Shown here: positions 33,988 to 45,300 of the stretch, in pieces
Numbering within the stretch: position 1 is the stretch's first letter
How the letters are laid out: each line of letters begins with the position of its first letter
NCBI RefSeq assembly: GCF_016862435.1
Contig: NZ_BOMY01000046.1
Location: 124,001 to 188,000 of the forward strand
Direction of reading: 5' to 3'
From: Paractinoplanes tereljensis
GTDB taxonomy: Bacteria; Actinomycetota; Actinomycetes; Mycobacteriales; Micromonosporaceae
DNA: 64,000 nt
Notes under the pieces: model-generated
What the model was told of the DNA's origin: nothing
Seen by the model: the letters and a program-made list of their open reading frames with translations, nothing else
Database searches by the model: none
Program-made: the position numbers and the translations under genes

Positions 33988-34584
33988 CTAGAGAGTCAAG
34001 AGGCTAACCGCCACCCCCAGCATGACCAGCGAGATTATGCCGTCGAGCACCCGCCAGGCGGCCGGCTTGGCGAGCAGCGGGGCTAATCGGTGCGCGCCCG
34101 CGCCGAGCGCGGTGAACCACACCAGGCTGGCCGCGGCGGCCCCGATCCCGAAGGTCCAGCGGTGTGGGTGCTGCTGCGCGACCGACCCGAGCAGCAGCAC
34201 GGTGTCGAGGTAGACGTGCGGGTTGAGGTAGGTGAGGGCCAGACAGGTCAGGACGGTCGCGCCGAGCGTCGCGGGCGCGCGCTCGGTGGGACTGAGCCGG
34301 GCGGGGCGCATCGCCCGGCGCGCGGCCAGCACGGCGTACGCCGTCAGGAAGGCGGCGCCGACCCAGCGGATCACCGTGACCGCGTCGGGGCGGGCGGTGA
34401 CGACCGCGCCCAGCCCGCCGATGCCGGCCAGGATCAGGAACAGGTCGGAGAGCGCGCAGACGGCCACCACCGCGATGACGTGCTCGCGGCGCAGGCCCTG
34501 ACGCAGGACGAAGGCGTTCTGGGCGCCGATCGCGATGATCAGGACGGCCGAGGCGACGAAGCCGGCGAGCGCGGAGGTGAGCAC
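33988..34584 (-). CDS. lysE: LysE/ArgO-type basic amino acid exporter
   Basis: A 198-residue exporter with six predicted TM helices. Family signatures are IIAIGAQNAFVLRQGLRREH near residue 18 and ALTYLNPHVYLDTVLLLGS near 115. It exports lysine and arginine to prevent toxic build-up. It is divergent from the LysG/ArgP-type regulator at 34655, the classical arrangement in corynebacteria and E. coli, so lysine- or arginine-dependent activation is expected. Confidence 0.93.
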   Translation of the reverse strand: MLTSALAGFVASAVLIIAIGAQNAFVLRQGLRREHVIAVVAVCALSDLFLILAGIGGLGAVVTARPDAVTVIRWVGAAFLTAYAVLAARRAMRPARLSPTERAPATLGATVLTCLALTYLNPHVYLDTVLLLGSVAQQHPHRWTFGIGAAAASLVWFTALGAGAHRLAPLLAKPAAWRVLDGIISLVMLGVAVSLLTL

Positions 34585-34620
34585 GGTTCGACGCTAGGCG
34601 CTGCTCACGGCGTACTCCAG

Positions 34621-34654
34621 CTAAAGATTTTGACGTTGGATTAGATTTTCTTAC
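34621..34654. promoter_or_regulatory. Candidate LysG/ArgP operator between lysE and its regulator
   Basis: An AT-rich block in the 70-bp divergent region carries direct repeats AGATTTT at 34625-34631 and 34643-34649, spaced 18 bases start to start. Such AT-rich, partly repeated sites between a LysR-type regulator and its target are where the regulator binds. The exact operator is inferred. Confidence 0.45.
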
Positions 34655-35470
34655 GTGGATCAGATGCAGTTGGCGACTTTCCAGGCCGTGGTCGAGACCG
34701 GTAGCTTCGAGGCGGCGGCGCGGCAGTTGCACGTCACTCCCTCGGCCGTGAGTCAGCGGATCAAGGCCCTGGAGAGCGCGGTCGGTCAGGTCCTGGTCCG
34801 GCGGGCCAAGCCGTGCGTGGCGACCACCGCGGGGGAGGCGCTGGTCCGCTTCGCCGGGCAGGTGGCGCTGCTCGAGCGGGAGGCCCTCGACCAGGCGCGC
34901 GACGGCACCCGGGTGTCGATCGTGGTGAACGCCGACTCGCTGTACCTGTGGTTCCTGCCGGCGCTGGCCGCGGTGACCGGGCCGATGTATGAGCTGCACA
35001 CCGATGATCAGGATTACACCGCTGACCTGCTGCGATCGGGAACGGCGATGGCCGCGGTGACCGCCGAGCAGGTCCCGGTCCAGGGTTGCCGGATCGAATC
35101 CCTGGGTTCGATGCGATACCTCGCGGTCGGCCCGTCCACCGACCTGTCGGCCATGCCGATGATCGTCTACAACCGCAAGGACCGCCTTCAGCATCGCTTC
35201 CTGGCCTCGGTGCGGCGCAAGATCGATCCGCCGATCCACTACGTGCCCGCCGCGGCGGCTTTCGTGGATGCGATCAGATTCGGTCTGGGCTGGGGAATGG
35301 TGCCGGAGCCGATCGCCCGCAAGGACATCGCACTAGGCCACTACGTCGAGATATTTCCGGGCAAATACCTCGACGTCCCGCTCTACTGGCAGTATTGGAA
35401 GATCGACTCGGCGGTGCTCAACGACCTGACCGCGGCGGTCAAGGCGGCCGCCGAAGAGCACCTTAATTAG
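34655..35470 (+). CDS. lysG: LysR-type regulator of basic amino acid export (LysG/ArgP)
   Basis: A 271-residue LysR-family activator. The wHTH is at residues 4-62 ([35 protein letters not shown]). The effector domain has features of the LysG/ArgP group: [33 protein letters not shown] and the C-terminal [13 protein letters not shown] and PLYWQYWKI. The GTG at 34655 is followed by an in-frame ATG three codons later, so the start is uncertain by 3 residues. It is divergent from lysE. Confidence 0.92.
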   Translation: MDQMQLATFQAVVETGSFEAAARQLHVTPSAVSQRIKALESAVGQVLVRRAKPCVATTAGEALVRFAGQVALLEREALDQARDGTRVSIVVNADSLYLWFLPALAAVTGPMYELHTDDQDYTADLLRSGTAMAAVTAEQVPVQGCRIESLGSMRYLAVGPSTDLSAMPMIVYNRKDRLQHRFLASVRRKIDPPIHYVPAAAAFVDAIRFGLGWGMVPEPIARKDIALGHYVEIFPGKYLDVPLYWQYWKIDSAVLNDLTAAVKAAAEEHLN

Positions 35471-36407
35471 CGTGCAGCGCGGCGTTCAGCTCGATGCCGG
35501 TGCCCGAGCGCGGCCGCACCTCGAACGCCCCGGTCACCGAGTTCTGCCAGAAGAGCAGGTTGTTCTGCCCGGAGAGCTCGCGCGCCTTCACCACCCGGCC
35601 GTCCGGCAGGGTGACCTTGGTGCCGGCGGTGATGTAGATGCCGGCCGCCACCACGCAGTCGTCGCCGAGCGAGATGCCGATGCCGGCGTTCGCGCCGATC
35701 AGGCTGCGCTCGCCGATGCTGACCCGGTCTTTTCCGCCGCCGGACAGGGTGCCCATGATGGACGAGCCGCCGCCGATGTCGGAGCCGTCGCCGACCACCA
35801 CGCCCTGCACGATGCGGCCCTCGACCATCGAGGTGCCCAGCGTGCCGGCGTTGAAGTTGACGAAGCCCTCGTGCATGACCGTGGTGCCGGCGGCCAGGTG
35901 GGCGCCGAGCCGCACCCGGTCGGCGTCGGCGATCCGCACCCCGGACGGCACGACGTAATCGGTCATCCGCGGGAACTTGTCGACGCCGTAGACGGCCAGG
36001 TGCCGACCGGCCGCCCGCTCGATCAGGCGCAGCTCGTCGACCCGGTCGGCCGGGCTCGGGCCGGCCGAGGTCCAGGCGACGTTGGCCAGCGCGCCGAAGA
36101 TGCCGTCCAGGTTGATCGAGTTGGGCACGACCAGCCGGTTCGACAGCAGGTGGAGGCGCAGGTAGGCATCCGAGGCGTCCTTGATCGGGTCGGCCAGCGA
36201 GCCGATCGTGACGCGTACCTCAATGGTGGCCAAGCCCGGCAGCGAGCGCGGGCCGGTCAGCCCGGCCGGCAGGACCGGCAGCTCGGCCGGTTCGGCCCCC
36301 AGGCCGAGGAAACCCTCCGGGAACCAGGTGTCGAGCACCTGATTGTCGGCGGTGACGGTGGCGAGGCCGATGCCCCACGCGGGCGAGGTCGAGGTCGCGG
36401 TGTCCAC
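35463..36407 (-). CDS. dapD: Tetrahydrodipicolinate N-succinyltransferase
   Basis: A 314-residue actinobacterial-type DapD, which transfers succinyl from succinyl-CoA to tetrahydrodipicolinate in the lysine/meso-diaminopimelate pathway. The N-terminal domain is followed by a left-handed beta helix with hexapeptide repeats ([57 protein letters not shown]). Length matches mycobacterial DapD (317). The GTG at 36407 is the family-consistent start. It is divergent from dapE with only 61 bases between them, so both probably share control. Confidence 0.95.
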   Translation of the reverse strand: MDTATSTSPAWGIGLATVTADNQVLDTWFPEGFLGLGAEPAELPVLPAGLTGPRSLPGLATIEVRVTIGSLADPIKDASDAYLRLHLLSNRLVVPNSINLDGIFGALANVAWTSAGPSPADRVDELRLIERAAGRHLAVYGVDKFPRMTDYVVPSGVRIADADRVRLGAHLAAGTTVMHEGFVNFNAGTLGTSMVEGRIVQGVVVGDGSDIGGGSSIMGTLSGGGKDRVSIGERSLIGANAGIGISLGDDCVVAAGIYITAGTKVTLPDGRVVKARELSGQNNLLFWQNSVTGAFEVRPRSGTGIELNAALHAN

Positions 36408-36429
36408 GGAGGGAACCCTACTGGTAACT

Positions 36430-36446
36430 GGTGAAGCCCATTCACC
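36430..36446. promoter_or_regulatory. Inverted repeat between dapD and dapE
   Basis: GGTGAA-GCCCA-TTCACC is a perfect 6-bp inverted repeat with a 5-base spacer in the 61-bp divergent region. It is a plausible operator. A -10-like TATGGT at 36456-36461 lies 7 bases before the dapE ATG, which would make the dapE message leaderless or nearly so. Confidence 0.4.
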
Positions 36447-36468
36447 CTGGCCCGGTATGGTGCGCCCT

Positions 36469-37554
36469 ATGGCCAACCCGCTTACCCCGGACGTATTGGT
36501 CGACCCAGTGGAGCTCACCCGCGCCCTGGTCGACGTCCAGTCCGTGTCCCGCAACGAGAAGGAACTCGCCGACTACGTCGAAGAGGTTCTCCGGGAAGCC
36601 CCGCACCTGAGTGTGGATCGGCTCGGCAACACGGTGATGGCGCGCACTGATCTGGGACGGGAACAGCGGGTGGTGCTGGCCGGCCACCTCGACACGGTGC
36701 CGATCAACAACAACTTTCCATCGACTGTAGTCGATGACCTTATCTATGGGTGCGGCACCTCCGACATGAAGTCCGGGGTCGCCCTGGCCCTGCATCTGGC
36801 GGCCACGCTGCCCGAGCCGGGCTACGACATCACCTACCTCTTCTACGAGGCCGAGGAGATCGAGTCGAAGTACAACGGGCTCGCGCTGGTCGCGGAGGCC
36901 CGTCCGGAGTGGCTGATCGCCGACTTCGCGGTGCTGCTCGAACCGACCTACGGCGTGGTCGAGGCCGGCTGCCAGGGCACGCTGCGGGTGCAGGTGCGCA
37001 CCGCCGGCCGGCGGGCCCACACGGCCCGCGCCTGGCGCGGGATCAACGCGATCCACGCGGCCGGCGAGGTGCTGCGGCGCCTTTCGGATTACCGTCCCCG
37101 CACGGTCACCATCGATGGCTGTACGTATCGGGAAGGCCTGAACGCGGTTCGCATCTCGGGTGGGGTGGCCGGCAATGTCGTGCCGGACGAGTGCGTCGTC
37201 GAGGTCAACATGCGATTCGCGCCCGACCGCACCGAGAAGCAGGCCCTCGAGCACGTGCACGAGGTCTTCGAGGGGTTCGATCTGGAGCTGACCGACTCGG
37301 CGCCCGGCGCGCTGCCCGGTCTCACCGCGGCGCCGGCCCGGGAGTTCCTGGCCGCGGTCGGTGCCGAGCCGGCGGCCAAGCTGGGCTGGACCGACGTGGC
37401 CCGGTTCGCGGCGCTCGGCATCCCCGCGCTCAATTACGGGCCGGGCGATCCGCTGCTGGCGCACGCCCCGGACGAGCACGTCGAGATCGGCAAGATCCGC
37501 GACGGGGCCGCGACGCTGCACCGCTGGCTGGCCGCCGCCGATCTGTCCGACTGA
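36469..37554 (+). CDS. dapE: Succinyl-diaminopimelate desuccinylase
   Basis: A 361-residue M20-family zinc amidohydrolase that removes succinate from N-succinyl-LL-diaminopimelate. Metal and catalytic motifs are [31 protein letters not shown] and [15 protein letters not shown]. The dimerisation domain contains [20 protein letters not shown]. The C-terminus has [20 protein letters not shown] then [14 protein letters not shown] with the final His ligand. The ATG at 36469 (MANPLTPDV) is preferred. It is divergent from dapD. Confidence 0.95.
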   Translation: MANPLTPDVLVDPVELTRALVDVQSVSRNEKELADYVEEVLREAPHLSVDRLGNTVMARTDLGREQRVVLAGHLDTVPINNNFPSTVVDDLIYGCGTSDMKSGVALALHLAATLPEPGYDITYLFYEAEEIESKYNGLALVAEARPEWLIADFAVLLEPTYGVVEAGCQGTLRVQVRTAGRRAHTARAWRGINAIHAAGEVLRRLSDYRPRTVTIDGCTYREGLNAVRISGGVAGNVVPDECVVEVNMRFAPDRTEKQALEHVHEVFEGFDLELTDSAPGALPGLTAAPAREFLAAVGAEPAAKLGWTDVARFAALGIPALNYGPGDPLLAHAPDEHVEIGKIRDGAATLHRWLAAADLSD

Positions 37555-37566
37555 TCGCTCGTTGGA

Positions 37567-37743
37567 TCAAATGATCGGCGCCGGCACCCGGCCGATGGCC
37601 CGCAGTGCCTGCGGCGGGATCTCGATCGTGCGTTCCGGATCGCTGATCTGGGCCGCGCGGGCCATCCTGCGTTCCTCGACCACCAGTTGGATGCGCCGCT
37701 GCATACGACGCTGCGCCTTCATTTGTTCGTACCGGTTCGTCAC
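37567..37743 (-). CDS. Small basic protein of unknown function
   Basis: A 58-residue protein from GTG 37743, preceded by GGGAGCCACC. A longer frame from TTG 37839 (90 residues) lacks a ribosome binding site. It is highly basic and helical in the first half (NRYEQMKAQRRMQRRIQLVV) and ends in a short Pro/Ile-rich strand (IEIPPQALRAIGRVP). It has no TM helix. I recognise no family. It lies convergent with dapE, 12 bases after its stop. Confidence 0.55.
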   Translation of the reverse strand: MTNRYEQMKAQRRMQRRIQLVVEERRMARAAQISDPERTIEIPPQALRAIGRVPAPII

Positions 37744-37902
37744 GGTGGCTCCCGTCGCCCCGTCGATTTGGTAACTGTACAGACGCTGCGGAGCTACCGT
37801 CCGTTGCTTCAATCTGGCAAAAAGGTTGGACGGTCGCAATCCTCTTACCGAAACCCAACCGGTTATTCACCAGTTACTGACCGTCCGCACTACCTTGGTG
37901 GC

Positions 37903-38679
37903 ATGACGGAGAGCACCAACGGGCGACGGCGGACGGGGCCGGAGCGTCATCGCGGAGCGGTCACGCTCCGCCGGGAATCCATCCCGCCGAGCACCGCTGA
38001 CGAGAAGTTGCTCGATTCCCACCACCGGCGTGAGTGGAAGACCAAGGACGCCTGGCGGGCGCTACGCATCCTGTCCGAGTTCGTCGAGGGCTTCGACACC
38101 CTGGCCGACCTGCCGCCGGCGGTAAGCGTCTTCGGGTCGGCCCGCAGCACACCGGACAGCCCCGAGTGCGAGCTGGCCGCCGACCTCGGTGCGGCGCTGG
38201 CCGAGGCGGGCTACGCGGTGATCACCGGCGGTGGTCCCGGCGTGATGGAGGCGGCCAACCGCGGCGCGACCGAGGCCGGCGGCATGTCCGTGGGCCTGGG
38301 CATCGAGCTGCCGTTCGAGCAGGGCCTCAACGACTGGGTCGACGTCGGCATCGACTTCCGCTACTTCTTCGTCCGCAAGACCATGTTCGTCAAGTACGCG
38401 CAGGCGTTCGTGGTGCTGCCCGGCGGGTTCGGCACGCTCGACGAGTTGTTCGAGGCGATCACCCTGGTGCAGACCAAGAAGGTCACCCGCTTCCCGGTGA
38501 TCCTGATGGGCGTCGACTACTGGGCCGGCCTGCTCGACTGGATCAAGACGACGCTGCTCAAGGACGGCAAGGTCAGCGAGGCCGACCTGGAACTCCTGCA
38601 GGTGACCGACGACGTGGACGAGGCGGTTCAGATCATCGTGGACGCCGACGCCGCCCTCGCCGAAGCCGGGAAGCGGTGA
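37903..38679 (+). CDS. LOG-family (TIGR00730) nucleotide phosphoribohydrolase-like protein
   Basis: A 258-residue Rossmann-fold LOG protein. Signature motifs are VITGGGPGVMEAANRGATEA and VVLPGGFGTLDELFEAITLVQT. LOG enzymes release adenine-type bases from cytokinin riboside or AMP 5'-monophosphates. An N-terminal extension of about 65 basic residues precedes the Rossmann domain. A position near dapE recalls Rv1205 in mycobacteria. A second LOG gene follows after one base. Confidence 0.88.
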   Translation: MTESTNGRRRTGPERHRGAVTLRRESIPPSTADEKLLDSHHRREWKTKDAWRALRILSEFVEGFDTLADLPPAVSVFGSARSTPDSPECELAADLGAALAEAGYAVITGGGPGVMEAANRGATEAGGMSVGLGIELPFEQGLNDWVDVGIDFRYFFVRKTMFVKYAQAFVVLPGGFGTLDELFEAITLVQTKKVTRFPVILMGVDYWAGLLDWIKTTLLKDGKVSEADLELLQVTDDVDEAVQIIVDADAALAEAGKR

Positions 38680-38680
38680 C

Positions 38681-39238
38681 GTGGCCGCGATCTGCGTTTT
38701 CTGCGCCTCCTCCAGCACCCTCGAACCGAAGTGGCTCGACCTGGCCACCCGTACCGGAAATGAGCTGGCCGCCCGCGGGCACAGCCTGGTCTCCGGCGGT
38801 GGCTGCGTCGGCATGATGGGCGCGGTCACCGACGGCGCCCGCGCCGGCGGGGCGCACACCCTCGGGGTCATCCCGCAGTCCCTGGTCGACCTCGAGGTGG
38901 CCGACCTGAACTCGGACGAGCTGGTCGTCACGGCCGACATGGGCGTCCGGAAGAACATCATGATCGAGCGCTCGGACGCGTTCATCACGCTGCCCGGCGG
39001 CCTCGGCACCCTCGACGAGCTGTTCGAGGTGTGGACCACCGCCACCCTCGACCTGCACGCCAAGCCGATCGTGCTGCTCGACCCGGACGGCTTCTACGAC
39101 GGCCTGCTGCGCTGGCTCGATCAGCTGGCCGACACCGCGTTCGTGCGGTCGGCCGCGCTCGAGCGGGTGGTGATCGCCAAATCGATCGGGGCGGCTCTCG
39201 ACGAGATCGAGGAGCGTCTCGGCGGGGCATCGCGGTAG
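38681..39238 (+). CDS. Second LOG-family (TIGR00730) protein
   Basis: A 185-residue LOG protein with ICVFCASSSTLEPKWLDLA, LVSGGGCVGMMGAVTDGARA and TLPGGLGTLDELFEVWTTAT. It is the canonical compact form, different in sequence from its neighbour, so the pair is an old duplication or two subfamilies. The GTG at 38681 is one base after the upstream stop (TGAC then GTG), so the pair is cotranscribed. Confidence 0.9.
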   Translation: MAAICVFCASSSTLEPKWLDLATRTGNELAARGHSLVSGGGCVGMMGAVTDGARAGGAHTLGVIPQSLVDLEVADLNSDELVVTADMGVRKNIMIERSDAFITLPGGLGTLDELFEVWTTATLDLHAKPIVLLDPDGFYDGLLRWLDQLADTAFVRSAALERVVIAKSIGAALDEIEERLGGASR

Positions 39239-39263
39239 CTCGATCTCCGCTAGGTTACCCATT

Positions 39264-39294
39264 GCTGAGAGTCGATCAATGATCAACTCTCAGC
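39264..39294. promoter_or_regulatory. 31-bp near-perfect palindrome upstream of the RHS toxin operon
   Basis: GCTGAGAGTcGATCA at 39264-39278, one central base, then TGATCaACTCTCAGC at 39280-39294; the arms match at 14 of 15 positions. It ends 29 bases before the toxin start, so it could be an operator at the promoter or a hairpin in the 5' leader. There is no T-tract after it, so termination of the LOG unit (stop 25 bases upstream) is less likely. Confidence 0.6.
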
Positions 39295-39323
39295 CACACG
39301 GGGGAACTAGCTAGGAGATTGCC

Positions 39324-42300
39324 GTGGTCACATGGCGTCGACTGCTGGCGTGTGCGCTTGCGTGCGCGCTGGTGGTAACAGGTTTTGACAATCCGGCTTC
39401 GGCCGCCGACCCTCGGCCGGCGCGTCCGGCCGGGGCCGCGGACGCCGCGCCACGACAACGAACGGGCGCCGCGCCGAGCGGCAGCCACTACTTACCGGCC
39501 GGTTCGAGCGACACGTCGCTCCCGGCCAAGGGCGGCAAGGGCGTACGGCCGGCCGGTGCCGTGCCCGACCGGCTGACCGTCCCCGCCCGCGCGAAGCCGG
39601 CCGCGGCCGCGCCGCGGATCAAGCCGGCGGTCACATCCGTCGGTGCCGCCCGCGCCGGCTTCGACGCCCGCACCAGCAAGCTGGTCGCCGAGCCGGACGC
39701 GCAGACCGACCTCTACCAGAACGCCGACGGCACGATGACCGCGCTGCTCGCGGCCAGCGCCGGGGCGATCACCACGGACGGCGACACGTTCGTGATGTCC
39801 GGCCACGGCGACGAGTCCGCCTCGCCCGACCTGCAGGTCGGCACCGACGACGGCGGCAAGCAGATCGGCCGGGCCTACCTCAAGTTCGGCGACCTCGCGA
39901 CGACGCTGAAGAACAAGTACGTCAACGGCGCCGCGCTCACCGTCTTCGAGACCTGGGCCGACTCCTGCACGGCCACCCCGGTGACCGTCTTCCAGGTCAG
40001 CGAGTCCTGGTCGCCGTCGTCGCTGCGCTGGCCGGGCGCGTCGGTCAACCGGGCCTACGAGACCAGGTCCTTCGCCCACCAGGGCGCCGCCTCCGGCTCC
40101 TGCGCGCCGGCCTGGGAGTCGCTGGCGCTGAACGCCGACGACGCCACCGCCTGGACCCACGGCAAGGCCTTCTACGGCCTGAGCCTGCGGGCGCCGAACG
40201 AGAAGTCGAGCGCCCAGTTCAAGCGGTTCGCCGCGGCCGAGAGCGCCAACCCGCCCCGGCTGAGCGTCACCTACTCCGCCGAGGGCGCCGCCTACGGCGT
40301 CGACTCGGTGCTGCTGCCGACCAACACCACGGCCGGCAACGCCGTCGTCAAGGTCACCAATCAGGGCTCGAGCACCTGGGCCGCGGGCGGCGGCTTCAAG
40401 GCCGGCATCGTGGTCAAGAACGGCTCGACCGTCGTCGCCACCGGGGCCAAGGTCGCGCCGTCGGCCGCCGTCGCGCCGCTGGCCACCGGCACGATCACGG
40501 TGCCGATCCCGGCCGTGGCGCCCGGCACCTACACGGTCGAGCTGCAGATGTACGACGCGGCCGGCGCCTCCTTCAACAGCGCCTACGGCGTGCCGATCGC
40601 CACCTTCCCGATCAAGGTCAACAACGTCCTGCCGGCCGCGAACTTCGAGCAGCCCGGCTCCGGCGCCGAGGTCGAGTCGATCACCCCGACGCTGTACGCC
40701 GAGGGCGTCGACCCGGACAATTGGCCGGCCGGCGCCAAGCTCAAGTACGACTTCAAGATCTGCTCGGGCACCCCGGAAGCGCCCACCAACTGCACCAGCT
40801 CCGGGTTCACCGGCCACACCTGGACCACCCCGGCCCTGAAGTGGTCGAGCACCTACTACTGGTGGATCCGGGTGCACGACACGATCGGCGCCGGTCCCTA
40901 CTCCGGCCCGCTCATGCTCACCACCCGGGTGCCGCAACCCGAGATCACCTCGAACCTGGGCGGCTCGCCGGACACCGTGCAGGCGCCCGGCGTCGACCCC
41001 GGCGTCGGCAACTACTCAACCGTGGTCACCGACGCCGCGGTCACCACGGTCGGCCCCGACCTGACCATCGCCCGCACCTACAACAGCCTCGACCCGCGCC
41101 GCACCAACGCGTTCGGCTCCGGCTGGGCCTCCCGGGTGGACACCGCCCTGGCCGAAGACAAGGTGGCCGGCGCCAGCACCGCGCCGAGCGCCGTGATCAC
41201 CCTGCCGACCGGCCGCCAGGTGCGCTTCGGTCGGAACCCGGACGGGTCCTACGCGCCGCCCCAGGGTGACGCGATCACCCTGGTCCGCAACGACACCACC
41301 GCGACCTGGACGCTGCGCGACGCCTCCGGCAGCCGCTGGGTGTTCGACGCGCTCGGCCGGCTCGTCACGCTGATCGACCCGGACGGGCTCACCGAGACCC
41401 TGCGCTACGACACCAGTGACCATGTCGTCGAGATCCTGAACAACGTCAGCAACCGCAAGCTCAGCCTGACCTGGACCGGCGCCCACGTCACCGCGGTGCG
41501 CGCGAACGGCGGCCCGGCCTGGACCTACACGTACACCGGAAATCGCCTGACCACGGTGTGTGGTCCCGACCCGGCCCCGAACTGCACCACCTACGAGTAC
41601 GGCGACACCTCGCACTACCGCAGCGCGGTACTCAACGACGCGCCGCGCGGTTACTGGCGCTTCGGCGAGACCAGCGGCTCGACCGCGGCCAACACCACGG
41701 CCCGCTCGCCCGGCGACGACGCCGGCACGTACACCGGGGTGGTCCTGAACGCCGACGGCGCGATCGGCGGCACCGGTGAGCACGCCGCCGTCTTCGACGG
41801 GGTGAGCAGCCGGGTCACCCTGCCCTCCAAGGTAACCACGTCGTCCATGTCGGCGGCGGCCGAGCTGTGGTTCAAGACCACCGAGTCCGGCACGCTGCTC
41901 AGCTACCAGAACGGCCAGTCCTTCCCGGGCACCGCCACCGCCTGGACCCCGGTCCTCTACGTCGGGGTCGACGGCCTGCTCTACGGCGGCTTCTCGGTGC
42001 CCAAACCGGAGGGGCCTCGCCAGGCGGTCAGCGACGCGGTGGTCAACGACGGCAACTGGCACCACGCGGTGCTCTCCGCCGCGATCAACCGCCAGACGCT
42101 GTACCTCGACGGTGTCGCCCAGAAGATCGCGGCCGTCGGCCCGGTCGACCACGACGACCAGATCCAGTACACGGTCGGCGCCGGTCAGGGTAAGGACTGG
42201 CCGTCCACCAACGGCGCGGGCTTCTACTTCGACGGCGCGATCGACGAGCTGGCGCTCTACACCCAGCCGCTGAGCGCGCTCGCGGTCGCCAACCACTACG

Positions 42301-45300
42301 CGGCGGCCACCAAGATCGATGTGCTGACCGGGGTGGTGCTGCCGCAGGACGGCCGCCGGTTCGCCACGCTGACCTACGACGACGCGGCCGACCGGGTGCG
42401 CACGCTCAAGGACAGCTGGGGCCGCGACTGGAAGCTGGACGCGCCGTTCCGCAACGGCGGCACCGCCACGATCGCGCTGCACGGTCCGTACCCGGACTGG
42501 ACGTACACGATCGACTACGACCACGGCGCGCGGCTGGTGTCGGTGACCCACAACGGCACCGGGCAGTACTACGAGTACAACGCGGCTGGGTTCGTCGCCA
42601 GGATCACCGACCCGAACAACCACTCGGCCATGTTCACCACCGACGATCGCGGCAACGTGCTCTCCGAACAGAGTTGCCGGCAGCCGGGCGCGTGCGACAC
42701 CAGCTACACGTCGTACTACCTGAACAGCGCCGATCCGCTCGACCCGCGCAACGACAAGGTCACCGCGGAGATGGACGCCCGGTCGAGCGGGCCGACGGAT
42801 ACGACCTACCAGACCACCTACGGCTACGACGCGACCGGGCGGCTGGTCACGGCGAGCTATCCGAAGCCGACCGGGGTCTCCGCCCGGCCGGACGAGAGCT
42901 GGGACTACGCCACCGGGTCGGAGGCCGCCGAGGGCGGTGGGACGGTTCCGGCCGGGGTGCTGGTCAAGCACACCGGAGTCCGCGACCAGGTCACCTCGTA
43001 CACCTACCGAAACACCGGCGACCTGGCGCGGGAGGTCAGCCCGCTCGGCCTCAACACCCTTTACGCGTACGACGAGCAGGGCCGCGTCTCGACCAGGACG
43101 ACCGGCAACGACGGCGGGGCGACGTTCGGCACCAGCACGTACACGTACACCCCGAGCTCGCTGGTGAAGACCGAGACCGGCCCGGCGGTGAAGAACCCGA
43201 TCACCGGCGTCACCCACCAGCAGGTCACCACGTACGGCTACGACGGTGACGGCAACACGGTCAGCGTGACCGACGCCGACGCCACCGGCGGCGACCCGGC
43301 CCGCACCACGCTGTACGGCTTCGACGCGCACGACCGGCCGGCCTCCACCCGGTTCGCGGACGGCACGTCGAACAGCACGACGTACTCCGCCGACGGCCTG
43401 ACCGTGACCACCGCCGACGCCGGCGGCATCACCTGGACCAGCGTCTACGACGACCAGCGGCAGCTGCTCACCCGCACCGCCAACGGTCCCGGCGCCGACC
43501 CGCAGAACCCCACCGCCAACACCGCGCTGACCCTGGAGTGGCGTGGTTACGACCCCGCCGGCCGGCTGACCAGCTACTCGGACGCGATGGGCCGGATCAC
43601 CAACTACACCTACTACGACAACGACCTGCTGGCCACGTCGGTCCGGAAGGGCTACCACGCCCCGGACGGCACGGTCCGCGACGTCACCCTCGACAAGCGG
43701 ACCTACGACGCCGCCGGCAACCTCACCCAGCTGGTCGAGGACGGCCTCACCACGACGAACGCCTACGACCCGGCCGGCGCGGTGAGCCGCACGGTGGTCG
43801 ACCCGGGCGGTGCCGCCCGGACCACCGACTATCTGTACGACGCCGAGAGCAACGTCGTCCAGGCGACCGCGACCGGGGCGGCCCAGCCCGGTCGCAGCGA
43901 GGTCACCGGGTACGGCTACGGCCCGGACAATCAGCTGACCCGCACCGACAAGCAGCCCGCGAGCGGCACGGTGCTGTCCACGGTCACCACCTACGACGAG
44001 CGCGGCCTGCCTCGCTCGGTGCGCAATCCGCGCGTGCTGACCAGCGATTACACCTACGACGCGAACGGCCGGCCGAGCACCGGGACGGGCCCGGCCGTGG
44101 ACACCTGGGTGGCCGGTAAGCAGACCAAGTCGGTCCGGCCGGTCACCACGACCGGCTACAACACGTTCGGCGAGGCGACCGCCCGCAAGGACCCGAACGG
44201 CGCGGTCACCTCCACGGCGTACGACCTGATGGGCCGGGCCTCCGGGATCACCCAGCCGACGTACTCGCCGCCCGGCGGCGTCGCGATCACCCCGACCGCG
44301 TCGTACGAGTACGACTACCAGGGCAACGTCACGAAGTTCACGGACGGGCTGCAGCGGGTCACCTCGTCCACCTACGACCCGTACGGCAACCAGACCTCGG
44401 TCACCCTGCCGCCGGTCGGCACTCTGCCCAGCACCACCACGTACCGCTACGACCGCAACGGCGAGGAGGTCTCGGCCACCACGGCGGGCGGCAGCCAGAC
44501 CCTGGCCACCTACGACGAGATGGGCAACCCGGTCACCAAGACCCGGGTGGAACGGCAGCCGGCGCCGACCAGCTACCTGATCACCACCACCGAGTACGAC
44601 GACGCCGGGCATGCCACCAAGGTGACCACCCCGCAGGGGCACGCGACCAAGCTGGCCTACGACACGTCCGGGCTGCTCAGCAAGGTCACCGATCCCACCG
44701 GCCGGGAGACCTCCTACGCGTACGACCTGGCCGGTCGGCAGCTGACCAGCACCGACCCGGCCGGCCTCACCACCGCCACGGTCTACGACCTGGCCGGCCG
44801 GACGGTCGGCGGCGAGCAGCGGCGGGGCACGACGGTGCTGCGCGGCACCACCGCCGAGCTCGACCCGAACGGCAACACCAGGACCGCGACCACCGGCGCC
44901 GGCCGGAAGACGACGTACGACTACGACGCCTTCGACCGCGTCGTCACGCAGACCTCGGCGTCCGAGGCCGGACACGACGTGAAGGTGCAGACCGGCTACG
45001 ACGCGGCCGGCCACACCACCCGGTACGTCGACGGGAACAGCCACGCCACCGACTACACGTACAACGTCTGGGGCCTGCTCGAGTCGACGATCGAGCCGGC
45101 CACCACGGCCGCGCCCGACCCGGCCCAGCGCACCTGGACCTTCGCCTACGACAAGGCCGGGCAGTCGATCACCCAGCGGCTGCCCGGCGGGGTGGTCCGC
45201 ACCGCGACCTACGACGCGCAGGGGCGGCTCACCGGGGAGTCCGGAACCGGGGCCGAGGTCGGCACCACCGACCGGACGCTCGGCTACGACGCCGACGGGC

